Assembly: GCA_046260765.1 (NCBI GenBank)
Contig: JBHEOO010000022.1
Location: 1-42,248 of the forward strand
Source: Chromatocurvus sp046260765
Lineage (GTDB): Bacteria; Pseudomonadota; Gammaproteobacteria; Pseudomonadales; Halieaceae
Direction: 5' to 3'
Length of the DNA stretch: 42,248 nucleotides
A program made the position numbers and the translations under genes. The notes under the pieces are model-generated. The model searched no databases. It was not told the DNA's origin and was given only the letters and a program-made list of their open reading frames with translations. Of this stretch, positions 23,808 through 32,610 are shown in pieces (the first letter of the stretch is position 1; every line of letters starts with the position of its first letter).

Positions 23808-25154
23808 TCACAGTTGCTGCAGGTAGGTCTGGTACTCCATCGTCGTGATGTGGCGGTGGAACTCCGTGATTTCCTGCGTTTTGGTCAGACCGAAATTGTA
23901 CTGCATCTCGGGGCCGAGTGCGCGACGGATGAAGTCTGACTGCCCGAACAGTGCCAGTGCGTCCTGCATGTAGACAGGCAGTCTCGGTTCCTTCGACTGC
24001 AAGTAGCCGTCGCCTCGAAGCGGACTCGGTGGTGCCAGGCGCTGTTCTATGCCGTCGAGGGCCGCTGCCAGCAAAACGGCACAGAGGAGGTAAGGGTTCG
24101 CATCCGCACCGGCGACGCGATGCTCTATGCGGCGCGCCTTGCTGCTGCCTGCAGGGACCCGGATCGCAACGGTGCGGTTCTCGTAGCCCCAGGTCGGCGA
24201 AGTCGGCGCATGGCTGCCGGTCTGGAAGCGGCGGAAAGCATTGAAGCTGGGAGCGAATATCGCGAAGGAATCGGGCATGTAGCGGATGCAGCCAGCAATG
24301 GCGTGCAGGAGCTCCGCTGTACCGGTTGGTGTGCCATCATCGAATATGTTGCGATTATTCCGATCGAGAATGCTGCAGTGCATGTGCAGGCCGTTACCGG
24401 CTTCGTTTTCGAAGGGCTTGGGCATGAAGCTTGCCACCAGCCCATGCTTTGCGGCTATTCCCTTGATAAGTCGCTTCATCATGAGAATCTGGCGCGCAGC
24501 CAGCGCGGGGCTGTCGACATGCAGCATGTTGATTTCGTATTGCGAGGGCGCCGACTCCTTGACCACACCATCGAAGGGCAGGTCCTGCAGATCGCAGGCC
24601 CGATGGATGTCCTCAAGCATGGGTTGATGACGGGCGAGTATGTCCAGCCCATACAGGTTGCCACCGAGGGGCGCGCGATTCGCAGGGTGAGTGTCGGAAT
24701 GTGTCGGTCCTTTGCCGTCCCACTCCACCAGGCTGAATTCGAGCTCTGCCGCGACCACGGGTTTCCAGCCGCGAGCGCGGTAGCGAGCAACAACTCTCTT
24801 CAGGACCTGGCGGGGGTCGCCAAGATAGGGGTCGCCGTTGGGCTTGAACATCGACAGCATAATCTGTCCGTGCTGTTCACCGGGGGACCAGGGAGTGGGT
24901 AATAACGAGCCTTCGACAGGGCGGCATACGCCGTCCTCGTCCCCGGAAGCAAACACCAGCGCCTCAATGTCCCTGCCCCAGATATCCAGACTGAGCGCGC
25001 TTCTGGGAAATTTGAGCTCGCCGTGGTAGATCTTGGCCAGCTTGCTGCGAGGTACCCACTTGCCCCGCAAAATTCCATTGCAGTCAGGCAGCAACGCTTC
25101 AATCATCGTGACATCGGGGTGGGCACGGAGAAACCAGTCGACTTCTATCGCCAT
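23808..25154 (-). CDS. Glutamine synthetase family protein (gamma-glutamylpolyamine synthetase-like)
   Basis: This ATP-dependent ligase of the glutamine synthetase fold is 448 aa. It has an N-terminal beta-grasp domain and a catalytic domain with NGLHMHCSILD, the FAPSFNAFRRF region and ENRTVAIRVPAGSSKARRIEHRV-type motifs (conserved Arg and Glu). It resembles PuuA-like enzymes that attach glutamate to amines such as putrescine, not the housekeeping GlnA: it lacks the GlnA adenylylation-site tyrosine context. ATG 25154 has GGGGA 6 nt upstream; a longer start at 25190 is less likely. A LuxR-type regulator gene lies just upstream, consistent with an inducible catabolic role. The actual amine substrate is unknown. 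Confidence 0.87.
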   Translation of the reverse strand: MAIEVDWFLRAHPDVTMIEALLPDCNGILRGKWVPRSKLAKIYHGELKFPRSALSLDIWGRDIEALVFASGDEDGVCRPVEGSLLPTPWSPGEQHGQIMLSMFKPNGDPYLGDPRQVLKRVVARYRARGWKPVVAAELEFSLVEWDGKGPTHSDTHPANRAPLGGNLYGLDILARHQPMLEDIHRACDLQDLPFDGVVKESAPSQYEINMLHVDSPALAARQILMMKRLIKGIAAKHGLVASFMPKPFENEAGNGLHMHCSILDRNNRNIFDDGTPTGTAELLHAIAGCIRYMPDSFAIFAPSFNAFRRFQTGSHAPTSPTWGYENRTVAIRVPAGSSKARRIEHRVAGADANPYLLCAVLLAAALDGIEQRLAPPSPLRGDGYLQSKEPRLPVYMQDALALFGQSDFIRRALGPEMQYNFGLTKTQEITEFHRHITTMEYQTYLQQL

Positions 25155-25280
25155 AATCCGTCCCCATTGACCACCACTGGCGGGCGCCATCCCTGACGCA
25201 ACCCCCTAAGCACAGGACTATCTGCAAGAATCAGCCCGGATACAATGCCTCATTTAGGGTACGGCCGGCGGCGATGCGAA

Positions 25281-26126
25281 TCAGGCGGGGGCCATGTAGA
25301 CACTGAGTGGATCACCGCCAGCCGCCTCGCCCAGGCAGGACATGCTGTTGATGAAAAGCGCAAACAGGTCTGTCTGCGAGTTGACGTCGAGCTTCCGATA
25401 GATATTCTTGCGATGCCGCCGCAGTGTCTCGCGAGCAATGGTGAGACGAGTCGCCGACACTTCGGTGCTGTAACCCCGCAGCATGAGTTCGAGAACGTCC
25501 TTTTCCCTCGGCGAAAGAATGGATGAACCAAAGGTACGAAAGGCAATGTCGATCTGGTGGTCTATGCCGGGCTGTATCAGGTTGCTGATGGCAAAATTGT
25601 CAAACTTGCTGTGCGAAAGCATCAACTCGGATACCGCGTCCGCAAGGACATACAGGCGTTCATATTCATCGTCACTGAACGGGCCACTGCTTGGCAGGCG
25701 CATCATACTCAGGTTGATGGCATTGCCACCGTCGAGTCGCGCAAGAAATATGGCTTCGTCCACAGTGCCGGTATCGGCATAGTAGTCGGTGTAATACGAC
25801 GAGTCCTCGAGTGCGTCACCGGTAAGTCGGGAGAGGCGATAGATCCGGGATTTCGGGCTATTCATGGACGCGCGAAAAAAGGGATCTTCCCGGTATGGGC
25901 CTTCGAGATACATATCAACCTGTGCTGAGTAGGCGTGGGCTGGAATGTCGTGATAGAGAAGACGCGGCGGCAGGTCTGGATGGTAAAGCCATATTTGCGG
26001 GTAATTGACAGGGACCTGGGTATGCACAGCGCTTATCAGGGCGGGGAAAAAATGCTCTGTGCCCAGACTGCCGATAGCCAGAGACAAATCCCGGTTCCAC
26101 TGGCTCAGGCGTTTTATTTCCGACAT
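25281..26126 (-). CDS. LuxR-family transcriptional regulator
   Basis: The 281-aa protein has an N-terminal ligand- or partner-binding region (about 1-190, GAF/PAS-like in pattern, with aromatic-rich YYTDYYADTGTVDEAIFL). A C-terminal LuxR/NarL helix-turn-helix follows at about 204-260 (LSPREKDVLELMLRGYS, then VSATRLTIARETLRRHRKNI). There is no receiver Asp and no autoinducer-domain signature, so it is neither a classical response regulator nor a clear quorum-sensing receptor. It lies 126 nt upstream of the glutamine-synthetase-like gene on the same strand and probably regulates it. No strong ribosome site precedes ATG 26126. Confidence 0.85.
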   Translation of the reverse strand: MSEIKRLSQWNRDLSLAIGSLGTEHFFPALISAVHTQVPVNYPQIWLYHPDLPPRLLYHDIPAHAYSAQVDMYLEGPYREDPFFRASMNSPKSRIYRLSRLTGDALEDSSYYTDYYADTGTVDEAIFLARLDGGNAINLSMMRLPSSGPFSDDEYERLYVLADAVSELMLSHSKFDNFAISNLIQPGIDHQIDIAFRTFGSSILSPREKDVLELMLRGYSTEVSATRLTIARETLRRHRKNIYRKLDVNSQTDLFALFINSMSCLGEAAGGDPLSVYMAPA

Positions 26127-26208
26127 GGCGCATTCGCGTCTGCTCTAAAATTGGCGTGGAGTTTGGCCACCGGCCTGCGGGATGTCAATTCGCGGCACGC
26201 GCCATAGG

Positions 26209-26799
26209 TCACCATGGCAGAGGCCCTGTGCGCCAGCGTTCCTGCCAAACCCTATAAACCTTGTTGCTGTAGCGCCGACTGCCGCTGCTGCCATTGTAGG
26301 CGGCGAGGGCGCGATGAAGGTCACCGTCCTCGCGGTCTATATAAAACTGCAATATGCGGCAGCCATAGTCCAGGTTGGTGGCGTTGTCTGTCAGATTGTC
26401 ATTCGGTCGCCCGATCTCCCGCCGCCAGAACGGCATAACCTGCATGAGGCCCTGGGCACCCGCCCTGGAGACGGCGAATCGATTGAAGGCACTCTCGACT
26501 TCGATAACGGCGAGCACGAGTTCGGGCGACAGTTCGCTGCGCAGTGCGGCGCGATGGATCAGGTTCAGCAGTTGCAGCCTTTGCTCCTCGCTGGTAACGA
26601 AAGGGGAAAGACGCGAGGACATGTCGACGAGCCAGACTTCTGCCGCATAACGGTCCTGGAAACTGTCGCTGCCGGCAATCATATCTTCAAGGAATCGCCG
26701 CAGCTCTGCCGCGGTATCGTCAGGAGGCCGGGTTACGTCTGCTGCTGCAGTGCCGCTGATGGCGATGATGAAGGCAAGACAGTGGCGGCGCGTCAGCAT
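26209..26799 (-). CDS. Lytic transglycosylase, SLT domain
   Basis: This exported peptidoglycan-cleaving enzyme is 196 aa. The signal peptide is MLTRRHCLAFIIAISGTAAA. The SLT domain has catalytic Glu102 in VIEVESAFN, then SRAGAQGLMQVMP (111-123) and ALAAYNGSSGS, all standard for family-1 transglycosylases. It starts 9 nt after the proS stop, so it is co-transcribed with proS, an arrangement known from Pseudomonas. It is shorter than Slt70 or MltC and has no extra domains. Confidence 0.93.
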   Translation of the reverse strand: MLTRRHCLAFIIAISGTAAADVTRPPDDTAAELRRFLEDMIAGSDSFQDRYAAEVWLVDMSSRLSPFVTSEEQRLQLLNLIHRAALRSELSPELVLAVIEVESAFNRFAVSRAGAQGLMQVMPFWRREIGRPNDNLTDNATNLDYGCRILQFYIDREDGDLHRALAAYNGSSGSRRYSNKVYRVWQERWRTGPLPW

Positions 26800-26808
26800 A
26801 CGCCGCGG

Positions 26809-28527
26809 TCAGTGGCGTTCGGCCATTTTCTTGCGCAAAAACGCCATCACATCATCCTCATGCACGCGGATGGAATCACTGTCGCGGCGCCCCTTGTACT
26901 CCAGATCACCATCTGCAAGGGCGCGATCTCCGATCACAATGCGGTGCGGGATGCCCATGAGTTCCATGTCGGCAAATTTGATGCCGGGGCGTTCGTTGCG
27001 ATCATCCATCAGTACTTCAATGCCTGCATCGACACATTGTTGGTACAGGGCTTCCGCGCTCTTCGCGACCGCTGCGGATTTCTGCATGTTCAGTGGCACA
27101 ATGGCCAGGGTGAAGGGCGCCATGGCCGGCGGCCAGAAGATGCCCTGTTCGTCATGATTCTGCTCAATAGCAGCAGCAACGATTCGACTGACGCCGATGC
27201 CGTAGCAGCCCATATGTAGCGTTACCCGTCGGCCGGTTTCGTCCAGCACGCCCGCATTCATTGCCTCGCTGTATCTGGTCCCCAGCTGGAAGATATGCCC
27301 CACTTCTATGCCGCGCTTTATCTGCAGTGTCCCTTTACCGTCTGGGCTGGGATCGCCTGCGACGACTTCCCGCAGGTCGGCGATTTCTGGCAGGGGCAGA
27401 TCGCGTTCCCAGTTGACGTTAATGAGGTGATAACCTTCACGATTAGCGCCGCAGCTGAAATCGGACAGGTGCGCAGCGGCGTGATCCGCGATAACCCTCA
27501 CACTGATCTTGTGCGGTCCAAGCGAACCAAAACCTGCGCCACATACTGCCTTGACTTTCTCTTCTTCTGCCATCGTCAGTGGTGAGGCTATGCTGTCGAG
27601 CTTTTCCGCCTTGATCGTGTTCAGCTCGTGGTCGCCACGCAGGACCAGCGCGATCAGTGAGCCTTCTTCAGCACCCTCAACCAGCAGCGTCTTGACCGTT
27701 GACTGGGGGCTTGTGGAAATCTGCTGGCACAGGTCCGAGATGGTTTTCACGCCGGGCGTCGCTATTTCCTCGAGGGTTCCTGTGGGAGCCGCGCGGGGTG
27801 TTGAGGGCGGCAGCGCAGACGCCATTTCCACGTTCGCCGCGTAGTCGCTGCCATCACTGAAGGCGATACTGTCCTCGCCGGAATCAGCGAGAACGTGGAA
27901 TTCGTGGGATGTGCTTCCACCGATACTCCCGGTGTCTGCAAGCACTGGACGGAATGACAATCCCAGGCGCTCGAATATTGCCGTGTAAGCCGCATGCATC
28001 ACGTCATAGGTTTCGCGAAGCGAGTCAGCTGTAGCGTGAAAGGAATAGGCATCCTTCATGAGGAATTCACGAGAGCGCATGATGCCGAATCGTGGACGTA
28101 TCTCGTCGCGCACTTTGGTCTGTATCTGATACAGGTTCAGCGGCAGTTGGCGATAGCTGCTGATTTCATTTCGAACGAGGTCGGTCACCACTTCTTCGTG
28201 GGTCGGACCGAGACAGAAGTCGCGATCGTGTCGATCCCTGATGCGGAGGAGTTCGGGTCCGTACTGTTCCCAGCGACCCGACTCCTGCCACAGCTCTGCA
28301 GGCTGGATCATCGGCATGCTGATTTCCTGGGCGCCTGCGCGATTCATCTCCTCGCGCACAATCGCCTCCACCTTGCGTAGCACTCTAAGACCGAGGGGCA
28401 GCCAGGTGTAGAGCCCGGATGACAGCTTGCGTATGAGTCCCGCGCGGAGCATCAGTCTATGGCTGATGATTTCGGCGTCGGCAGGTATCTCCTTGAGTGT
28501 GGCGGTGAGAAGTTGGCTGGTGCGCAT
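26809..28527 (-). CDS. proS: Prolyl-tRNA synthetase
   Basis: It charges tRNA-Pro. From ATG 28527 the protein is 572 aa, the same length as E. coli ProS, and begins MRTSQLLTATLKEIPADAE. A GTG five codons upstream (28542) is possible but less family-like. Class II motifs include GLYTWLPLGLRVLRKVE, the motif-2 region with RDEIRPRFGIMRSREFLMKDAYSF, and GCYGIGVSRIVAA (motif 3). The insertion editing domain lies at about 220-400, so this is the bacterial type that clears Ala-tRNA-Pro. The C-terminal anticodon-binding domain ends the protein. Confidence 0.97.
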   Translation of the reverse strand: MRTSQLLTATLKEIPADAEIISHRLMLRAGLIRKLSSGLYTWLPLGLRVLRKVEAIVREEMNRAGAQEISMPMIQPAELWQESGRWEQYGPELLRIRDRHDRDFCLGPTHEEVVTDLVRNEISSYRQLPLNLYQIQTKVRDEIRPRFGIMRSREFLMKDAYSFHATADSLRETYDVMHAAYTAIFERLGLSFRPVLADTGSIGGSTSHEFHVLADSGEDSIAFSDGSDYAANVEMASALPPSTPRAAPTGTLEEIATPGVKTISDLCQQISTSPQSTVKTLLVEGAEEGSLIALVLRGDHELNTIKAEKLDSIASPLTMAEEEKVKAVCGAGFGSLGPHKISVRVIADHAAAHLSDFSCGANREGYHLINVNWERDLPLPEIADLREVVAGDPSPDGKGTLQIKRGIEVGHIFQLGTRYSEAMNAGVLDETGRRVTLHMGCYGIGVSRIVAAAIEQNHDEQGIFWPPAMAPFTLAIVPLNMQKSAAVAKSAEALYQQCVDAGIEVLMDDRNERPGIKFADMELMGIPHRIVIGDRALADGDLEYKGRRDSDSIRVHEDDVMAFLRKKMAERH

Positions 28528-28800
28528 AACTGGCTGGCTCACAGTACTGTTTCAAAGGTAGGGCGAGTTTACGTTTGAAAGGGGAATGGGTACAGAAATT
28601 TGCGTTGTCGCTCAGATTAACGGCTATTTACGCGCAAAAAACAGTGCTTTTCCGTGTTTAGCGACGAATACAGCTTGTATTACAGCATTTCATGTTTTAT
28701 ACATGATGAAGAGTCGCGCACGGGCGTTGTATGGAGGGATCTGGCATTGCGTGCTGCACGGCTTCGAGGCCATTTGGATAACAGAGGGAAGGACTGAAAC
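28528..28800. other. Divergent promoter region between proS and the HU gene
   Basis: 273 nt of noticeably AT-rich sequence without a credible gene. It contains the promoter for the HU-like gene at 28675-28703 and presumably the proS promoter, which I could not place. Confidence 0.6.
28675..28703 (+). promoter_or_regulatory. sigma70-like promoter of the HU-like gene
   Basis: TTGTAT and TATACA are separated by 17 nt, 97 nt upstream of the ATG. The -10 lies in a small CATGT/ACATG palindrome (28691-28705). Confidence 0.55.
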
Positions 28801-29247
28801 ATGGCAACAGCGAAAGCAGCAGCAACTAAAAAGGCACCTGCCAAGACAGCGGCGGCGAAAAAAGCACCAGCAAAAAAGGCACCCGCCAAGAAAGCGCCCG
28901 CAGCAAAGGCAGCGCCGGCTAAAAAGGCAACTGCACTGCAGGAAAAAATGACCAAGACCCAGATGGTGACCACGATTGCCGAGAACACCGGTCTTACCAA
29001 GAAGCAGGTCGGTGACGTGATGGGAGAACTGGAATCCCTGATCGAGCGGAGTATCAAAAAGCGTTCTGTGGGTGAGTTCACCCTGCCAGGGTTGATGAAA
29101 ATCACGACGGTGAAAAAGCCTGCGCGCAAGGCTCGCAAAGGTATTAATCCTTTCACCGGTGAGCCTACTGTGTTCAGTCCGAAGCCCGCCAGTGTGGCGG
29201 TGAAGGTCCGCCCGCTAAAGAAAATGAAAGAGTTCGCCGCGTCCTGA
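28801..29247 (+). CDS. HU-family DNA-binding protein with histone H1-like N-terminal tail
   Basis: The 148-aa protein has two parts. Residues 1-49 are almost only Ala, Lys and Pro, with repeated KKAPAKKAP units as in histone H1 tails. Residues 50-148 are an HU/IHF fold: MTKTQMVTTIAENTGLTKK, an ELESLIERSIKKRSVGEFTLPG arm region and a C-terminal NPFTGEP-type motif. It should bind and bend DNA non-specifically, with the basic tail adding contacts. Deinococcus HU also has a Lys-rich N-terminal extension. ATG 28801 has AAGGA 7 nt upstream. It is monocistronic, with a hairpin after the stop. Confidence 0.9.
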   Translation: MATAKAAATKKAPAKTAAAKKAPAKKAPAKKAPAAKAAPAKKATALQEKMTKTQMVTTIAENTGLTKKQVGDVMGELESLIERSIKKRSVGEFTLPGLMKITTVKKPARKARKGINPFTGEPTVFSPKPASVAVKVRPLKKMKEFAAS

Positions 29248-29256
29248 GTCAAGTAG

Positions 29257-29283
29257 CCCGGATGTGCGTCAAGCGCATCCGGG
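29257..29283. repeat. REP-like hairpin after the HU gene
   Basis: An 11-bp stem (one G-T pair) with loop GTCAA begins GCCCGGATG and ends CATCCGGG. This is the style of REP sequences widespread in gammaproteobacteria. No T-run follows, so it may stabilise the mRNA end rather than terminate on its own. Confidence 0.6.
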
Positions 29284-29360
29284 TGGTTCCATTTCCCGCT
29301 GGTGTCGCTCCAGTGCATGTATCAGTTGTTTTCCCGCCATCTATCCGGTGCATTCACCGC

Positions 29361-29390
29361 TTGGCCGTACTTGTACCCGTGGGGTAAACT
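29361..29390 (+). promoter_or_regulatory. Candidate promoter of the fmdB-aspS transcript
   Basis: TTGGCC (29361-29366) and TAAACT (29385-29390) are spaced by 18 nt, 42 nt upstream of the fmdB-like start. Confidence 0.45.
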
Positions 29391-29432
29391 TCGCGCCTCG
29401 TTTTTTTGATTCCATGAGTCAGGTGTAACGTC

Positions 29433-29801
29433 ATGCCAATTTATGAGTACGTTTGTGAATCCTGTGGAGAGCTTACCGAGGCGCTGCGAAAAATCAGTGA
29501 TCCGCCGCTTGAAGTTTGCCCGGCCTGCGGTGAATCCGCTCTGCGGAAAAAGGTGTCCGCGGCAGCCTTCCGCCTCAAGGGCGGCGGCTGGTATGAGACA
29601 GATTTCAAGACCGGTGATAAAAAGAAGAATCTCGCTGCCGATGAGAGCAAGTCATCGGGCGCCTCGAACAAGCCGGCTGACACCGCTAAGGCATCGCCAT
29701 CAGAGTCGGCAGCCAGCGGATCGAAATCATCTGCTGGCAAGCAGGGCAAGTCGGACAAGGGCAAAGGTACCACCAGTGGCGGCAGTTCCAGCGCCGCCTG
29801 A
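29433..29801 (+). CDS. FmdB-family zinc ribbon protein
   Basis: This 122-aa protein has the FmdB zinc ribbon at its N-terminus: MPIYEYVCESCGE with Cys8 and Cys11, then Cys29 and Cys32 in VCPACGE, and the FRLKGGGWYETDF motif. The rest (about 70-122) is low-complexity Ser, Ala, Lys and Gly, probably disordered. The family is annotated as regulatory, but its biochemical role is not established. It nearly always precedes aspS in these bacteria. AGGTG lies 7 nt before the ATG. Confidence 0.92.
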   Translation: MPIYEYVCESCGELTEALRKISDPPLEVCPACGESALRKKVSAAAFRLKGGGWYETDFKTGDKKKNLAADESKSSGASNKPADTAKASPSESAASGSKSSAGKQGKSDKGKGTTSGGSSSAA

Positions 29802-29846
29802 ACACTCGCCCGGGAGGGCGTTCCAGAGCCGGAGATTGAAACCATC

Positions 29847-31619
29847 ATGCGCAGCCATTATTGCGGTGTTCTGACCGCCGCAGACATCGACCAGACTGTC
29901 ACGCTATGTGGCTGGGTAGATCGTCGCCGTGACCACGGCGGCGTCATTTTCCTGGATTTACGAGACCGCGAGGGCATTGTCCAGGTGGTTTTCGATCCGG
30001 ACACCGAAGAACACTTTGCCCGCGCCGACAGGGTCCGCAGCGAGTATGTTCTGCAGATCAGGGGTCGCGTTCGCGCACGCAGCGATGCCACCGTCAATCC
30101 TGCAATGGCTACCGGTGCTATCGAGATCCTAGGCAAGGAGCTGGAAATCCTCAATAGCGCGGAAACGCCGCCTTTTCAGCTCGACGAGCACACTGCCGTA
30201 GGGGAAGAGGTGCGACTTCGCTTCCGCTACATGGACCTGCGCCGTCCGGAAATGCAGTCGCGCCTGGTCATGCGCTCGCAAATCACCGCAGCGGTGCGCC
30301 GGTTTCTGGAGGATGAGGGCTTTCTCGATATCGAGACACCCATCCTGACCCGGGCGACGCCCGAGGGCGCTCGCGATTACCTCGTCCCCAGCCGCACCCA
30401 TCCCGGGAAATTCTTTGCCCTGCCGCAGTCGCCCCAGCTGTTCAAGCAACTGCTCATGGTGTCGGGCTTCGATCGCTATTATCAGATTGCCAAATGCTTT
30501 CGCGATGAAGATCTGCGGGCGGATCGGCAGCCCGAATTTACACAGATCGACATTGAAACAGCGTTCCTCGATGAGGCCGCGATCATGGACATCACGGAGC
30601 GTATGGTGCGCTTCCTTTTTGCCAGCGTCCTGGATGTCGATCTCGGCGCGTTTCCGCATATGACCTGGCGCGAGGCAATGTCGCGCTACGGTTCAGACAA
30701 GCCCGATCTGCGTATTCCGCTTGAGCTGGTCACGGTCGATGACCTGATGCAGCAGGTGGATTTCAAGGTTTTCCGTGGTCCGGCGGATGATCCGGCCGGT
30801 CGCGTGGCGGCCCTGCGCGTGCCCGGCGGCGCGAAAATCAGCCGTAAAGAGATAGACGATTACACGCGCTACGTAGGCATTTTCGGTGCCCGCGGCCTGG
30901 CCTGGATGAAGGTCAACGACCTTGCCGCAGGCGTTGAAGGGCTGCAGTCCCCGATTCTGAAGTTCATGCCGGAATCCGTAATTGCCGACATGATGCAGCG
31001 TCTTCGAGCAGAGAATGGCGATATCGTTTTCTTCGGCGCTGACAGGGAGTCGGTGGTCAACGAGTCGCTCGGCGCCCTGCGTGTGCGGGTCGGCGAAGAT
31101 CTCGATATGGTCGCCGAGGGTTGGGCGCCACTCTGGGTCGTGGATTTTCCGATGTTCGAGCCGGACGACAGCGGCTGGACGCCCTTGCATCACCCCTTCA
31201 CCGCGCCGGCCTGCACGCTGGAAACCCTGCAGAAGGCGCCGGGTGAGGCGATGTCGCGAGCCTACGATATGGTGCTGAACGGCACCGAACTCGGCGGTGG
31301 CAGCATCCGTATACACGAGCCGACTATGCAGTCCGCAGTCTTTGATGTTCTGGGTATTGACCAGACGGAGGCGCGGGAGAAATTTGGCTTTCTGCTGGAC
31401 GCCCTCAAGTATGGTGCACCGCCCCATGGCGGCCTTGCCTTCGGTCTCGACCGTATCGTGATGCTGATGACGTCGGCATCGTCTATCCGCGACGTCATTG
31501 CGTTTCCAAAGACGCAATCCGCCCAGTGCCTGATGACCGATGCGCCCGGTGTGGTGGTCGATGACCAGCTGCGGGATCTCAATATACGTCTGCGTCAGGT
31601 GGCCCCCACGGAGCAGTAG
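29847..31619 (+). CDS. aspS: Aspartyl-tRNA synthetase (possibly non-discriminating)
   Basis: It charges tRNA-Asp, and perhaps tRNA-Asn as well. The 590-aa bacterial-type enzyme has an N-terminal OB anticodon-binding fold (CGWVDRRRDHGGVIFLDLRD), class II motif 2 (CFRDEDLRADRQPEFTQIDIE), a GAD insertion domain (about 290-420) and motif 3 (GGLAFGLDRIVMLM). The residue after RRRD is His30, as in the non-discriminating Pseudomonas enzyme; E. coli has Leu. The second position reported to matter there is not the same, so this is only a hint. ATG 29847 has GGAG 14 nt upstream. It lies 45 nt after the fmdB-like gene. Confidence 0.97.
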   Translation: MRSHYCGVLTAADIDQTVTLCGWVDRRRDHGGVIFLDLRDREGIVQVVFDPDTEEHFARADRVRSEYVLQIRGRVRARSDATVNPAMATGAIEILGKELEILNSAETPPFQLDEHTAVGEEVRLRFRYMDLRRPEMQSRLVMRSQITAAVRRFLEDEGFLDIETPILTRATPEGARDYLVPSRTHPGKFFALPQSPQLFKQLLMVSGFDRYYQIAKCFRDEDLRADRQPEFTQIDIETAFLDEAAIMDITERMVRFLFASVLDVDLGAFPHMTWREAMSRYGSDKPDLRIPLELVTVDDLMQQVDFKVFRGPADDPAGRVAALRVPGGAKISRKEIDDYTRYVGIFGARGLAWMKVNDLAAGVEGLQSPILKFMPESVIADMMQRLRAENGDIVFFGADRESVVNESLGALRVRVGEDLDMVAEGWAPLWVVDFPMFEPDDSGWTPLHHPFTAPACTLETLQKAPGEAMSRAYDMVLNGTELGGGSIRIHEPTMQSAVFDVLGIDQTEAREKFGFLLDALKYGAPPHGGLAFGLDRIVMLMTSASSIRDVIAFPKTQSAQCLMTDAPGVVVDDQLRDLNIRLRQVAPTEQ

Positions 31620-31678
31620 CACAAGGACAGTGCCTGCCGTGGCGATGCACCGGCGGGAGCAGTAGCAGGAGGCGGGGT

Positions 31679-32422
31679 ATGGCCGGCCACAGCAAATGGG
31701 CAAATATCAAACATCGCAAGGCGGCCCAGGACGCCAAGCGCGGGAAGATGTTCACCAGGCTCATCCGCGAGCTCGTGGTCGCCGCCAGGCAGGGCGGTCC
31801 CTTGCCAGAGGACAACCCGCGGCTCAGGGCGGCGGTGGACAAGGCTCTCGGCGCTAACATGACCCGCGACACGGTTGACCGCGCCATTGCGCGGGGTGCC
31901 GGCACCAGCGATAGCGATAATGTCGAGGAAGTGACCTATGAGGGCTATGCCGCTGGCGGCATCGCTGTTCTGGTTGAAGCGATGACCGACAATCGCAATC
32001 GCACGGTGGCGGAGATCCGTCACGCCTTCAGCAAGCGTGGTGGCAATCTTGGCACCGATGGTTCGGTAGCCTATCTCTTTGAGCGCAAGGGCCAGCTCGG
32101 TTTTCCCGCGGGCACGGATGAGGAGCGTGTCATGGAGGTGGCGCTGGAAGCCGGCGCGGAGGATATTCGCAGTCATGACGACGGCTCCCTTGAGCTCAGC
32201 ACTGCCTGGGAGGACTTCTACGCGGTGAAAACAGCGATGGAGGAGGCCGGCCTTGAGCTCGAGTCAGGCGAGGTGACTTTGGTTGCCAGCACAACAGTTC
32301 CGGTGGATGCCGCTGGCGCCGAGAGCCTGATGGGGCTTGTCGACGCGCTGGAGGAGCTCGACGATGTGCAGAACGTCTATACGAATGTCGATATTCCGGA
32401 TGAGGTGCTTGCGGCGCTCTAG
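31679..32422 (+). CDS. yebC: YebC/PmpR family protein
   Basis: This 247-aa protein begins MAGHSKWANIKHRKAAQDAKRG, the family hallmark. Members were first described as DNA-binding regulators (PmpR in Pseudomonas); more recent work links some to translation through stalling motifs. Three-domain architecture is intact, with GTDGSVAYLFERKGQL and the acidic C-terminal DALEELDDVQNVYTN. A textbook GGAGG lies 6 nt before the ATG. It sits between aspS and ruvC, as usual, but here 318 nt of repeat-rich DNA separate it from ruvC. Confidence 0.95.
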   Translation: MAGHSKWANIKHRKAAQDAKRGKMFTRLIRELVVAARQGGPLPEDNPRLRAAVDKALGANMTRDTVDRAIARGAGTSDSDNVEEVTYEGYAAGGIAVLVEAMTDNRNRTVAEIRHAFSKRGGNLGTDGSVAYLFERKGQLGFPAGTDEERVMEVALEAGAEDIRSHDDGSLELSTAWEDFYAVKTAMEEAGLELESGEVTLVASTTVPVDAAGAESLMGLVDALEELDDVQNVYTNVDIPDEVLAAL

Positions 32423-32441
32423 GGAGGGAGCTCTGTAGCCC

Positions 32442-32554
32442 GGTCTGCTTTCTGGTCCCGGCGTTTCGAGACTCGCCGTGAACCCGTCCGTGGGGGCTCA
32501 GGCTCGGCTTCCTGCCTCGCATGGTCTCGAAACACCGAGCCCAGAAAGCGGACC
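32442..32554. repeat. Long inverted-repeat element, copy B
   Basis: Arms 32442-32471 and 32525-32554 pair over 30 positions with four differences, one of them a G-T pair. The inner TTTCGAGAC/GTCTCGAAA and the core starting CTCGCCGTGAAC match copy A (20931-21067). The core is about 16 nt shorter. The small stem CTCAT/ATGAG of copy A is here CCCGT/GTGGG: both sides have changed together and pairing is kept (with two G-T pairs). It lies just after yebC. Confidence 0.8.
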
Positions 32555-32610
32555 TGAGTACTGACTCTGTTCCCGGATGATCCGTTGTTCAGCATCGCTC
32601 GCTATATGGC

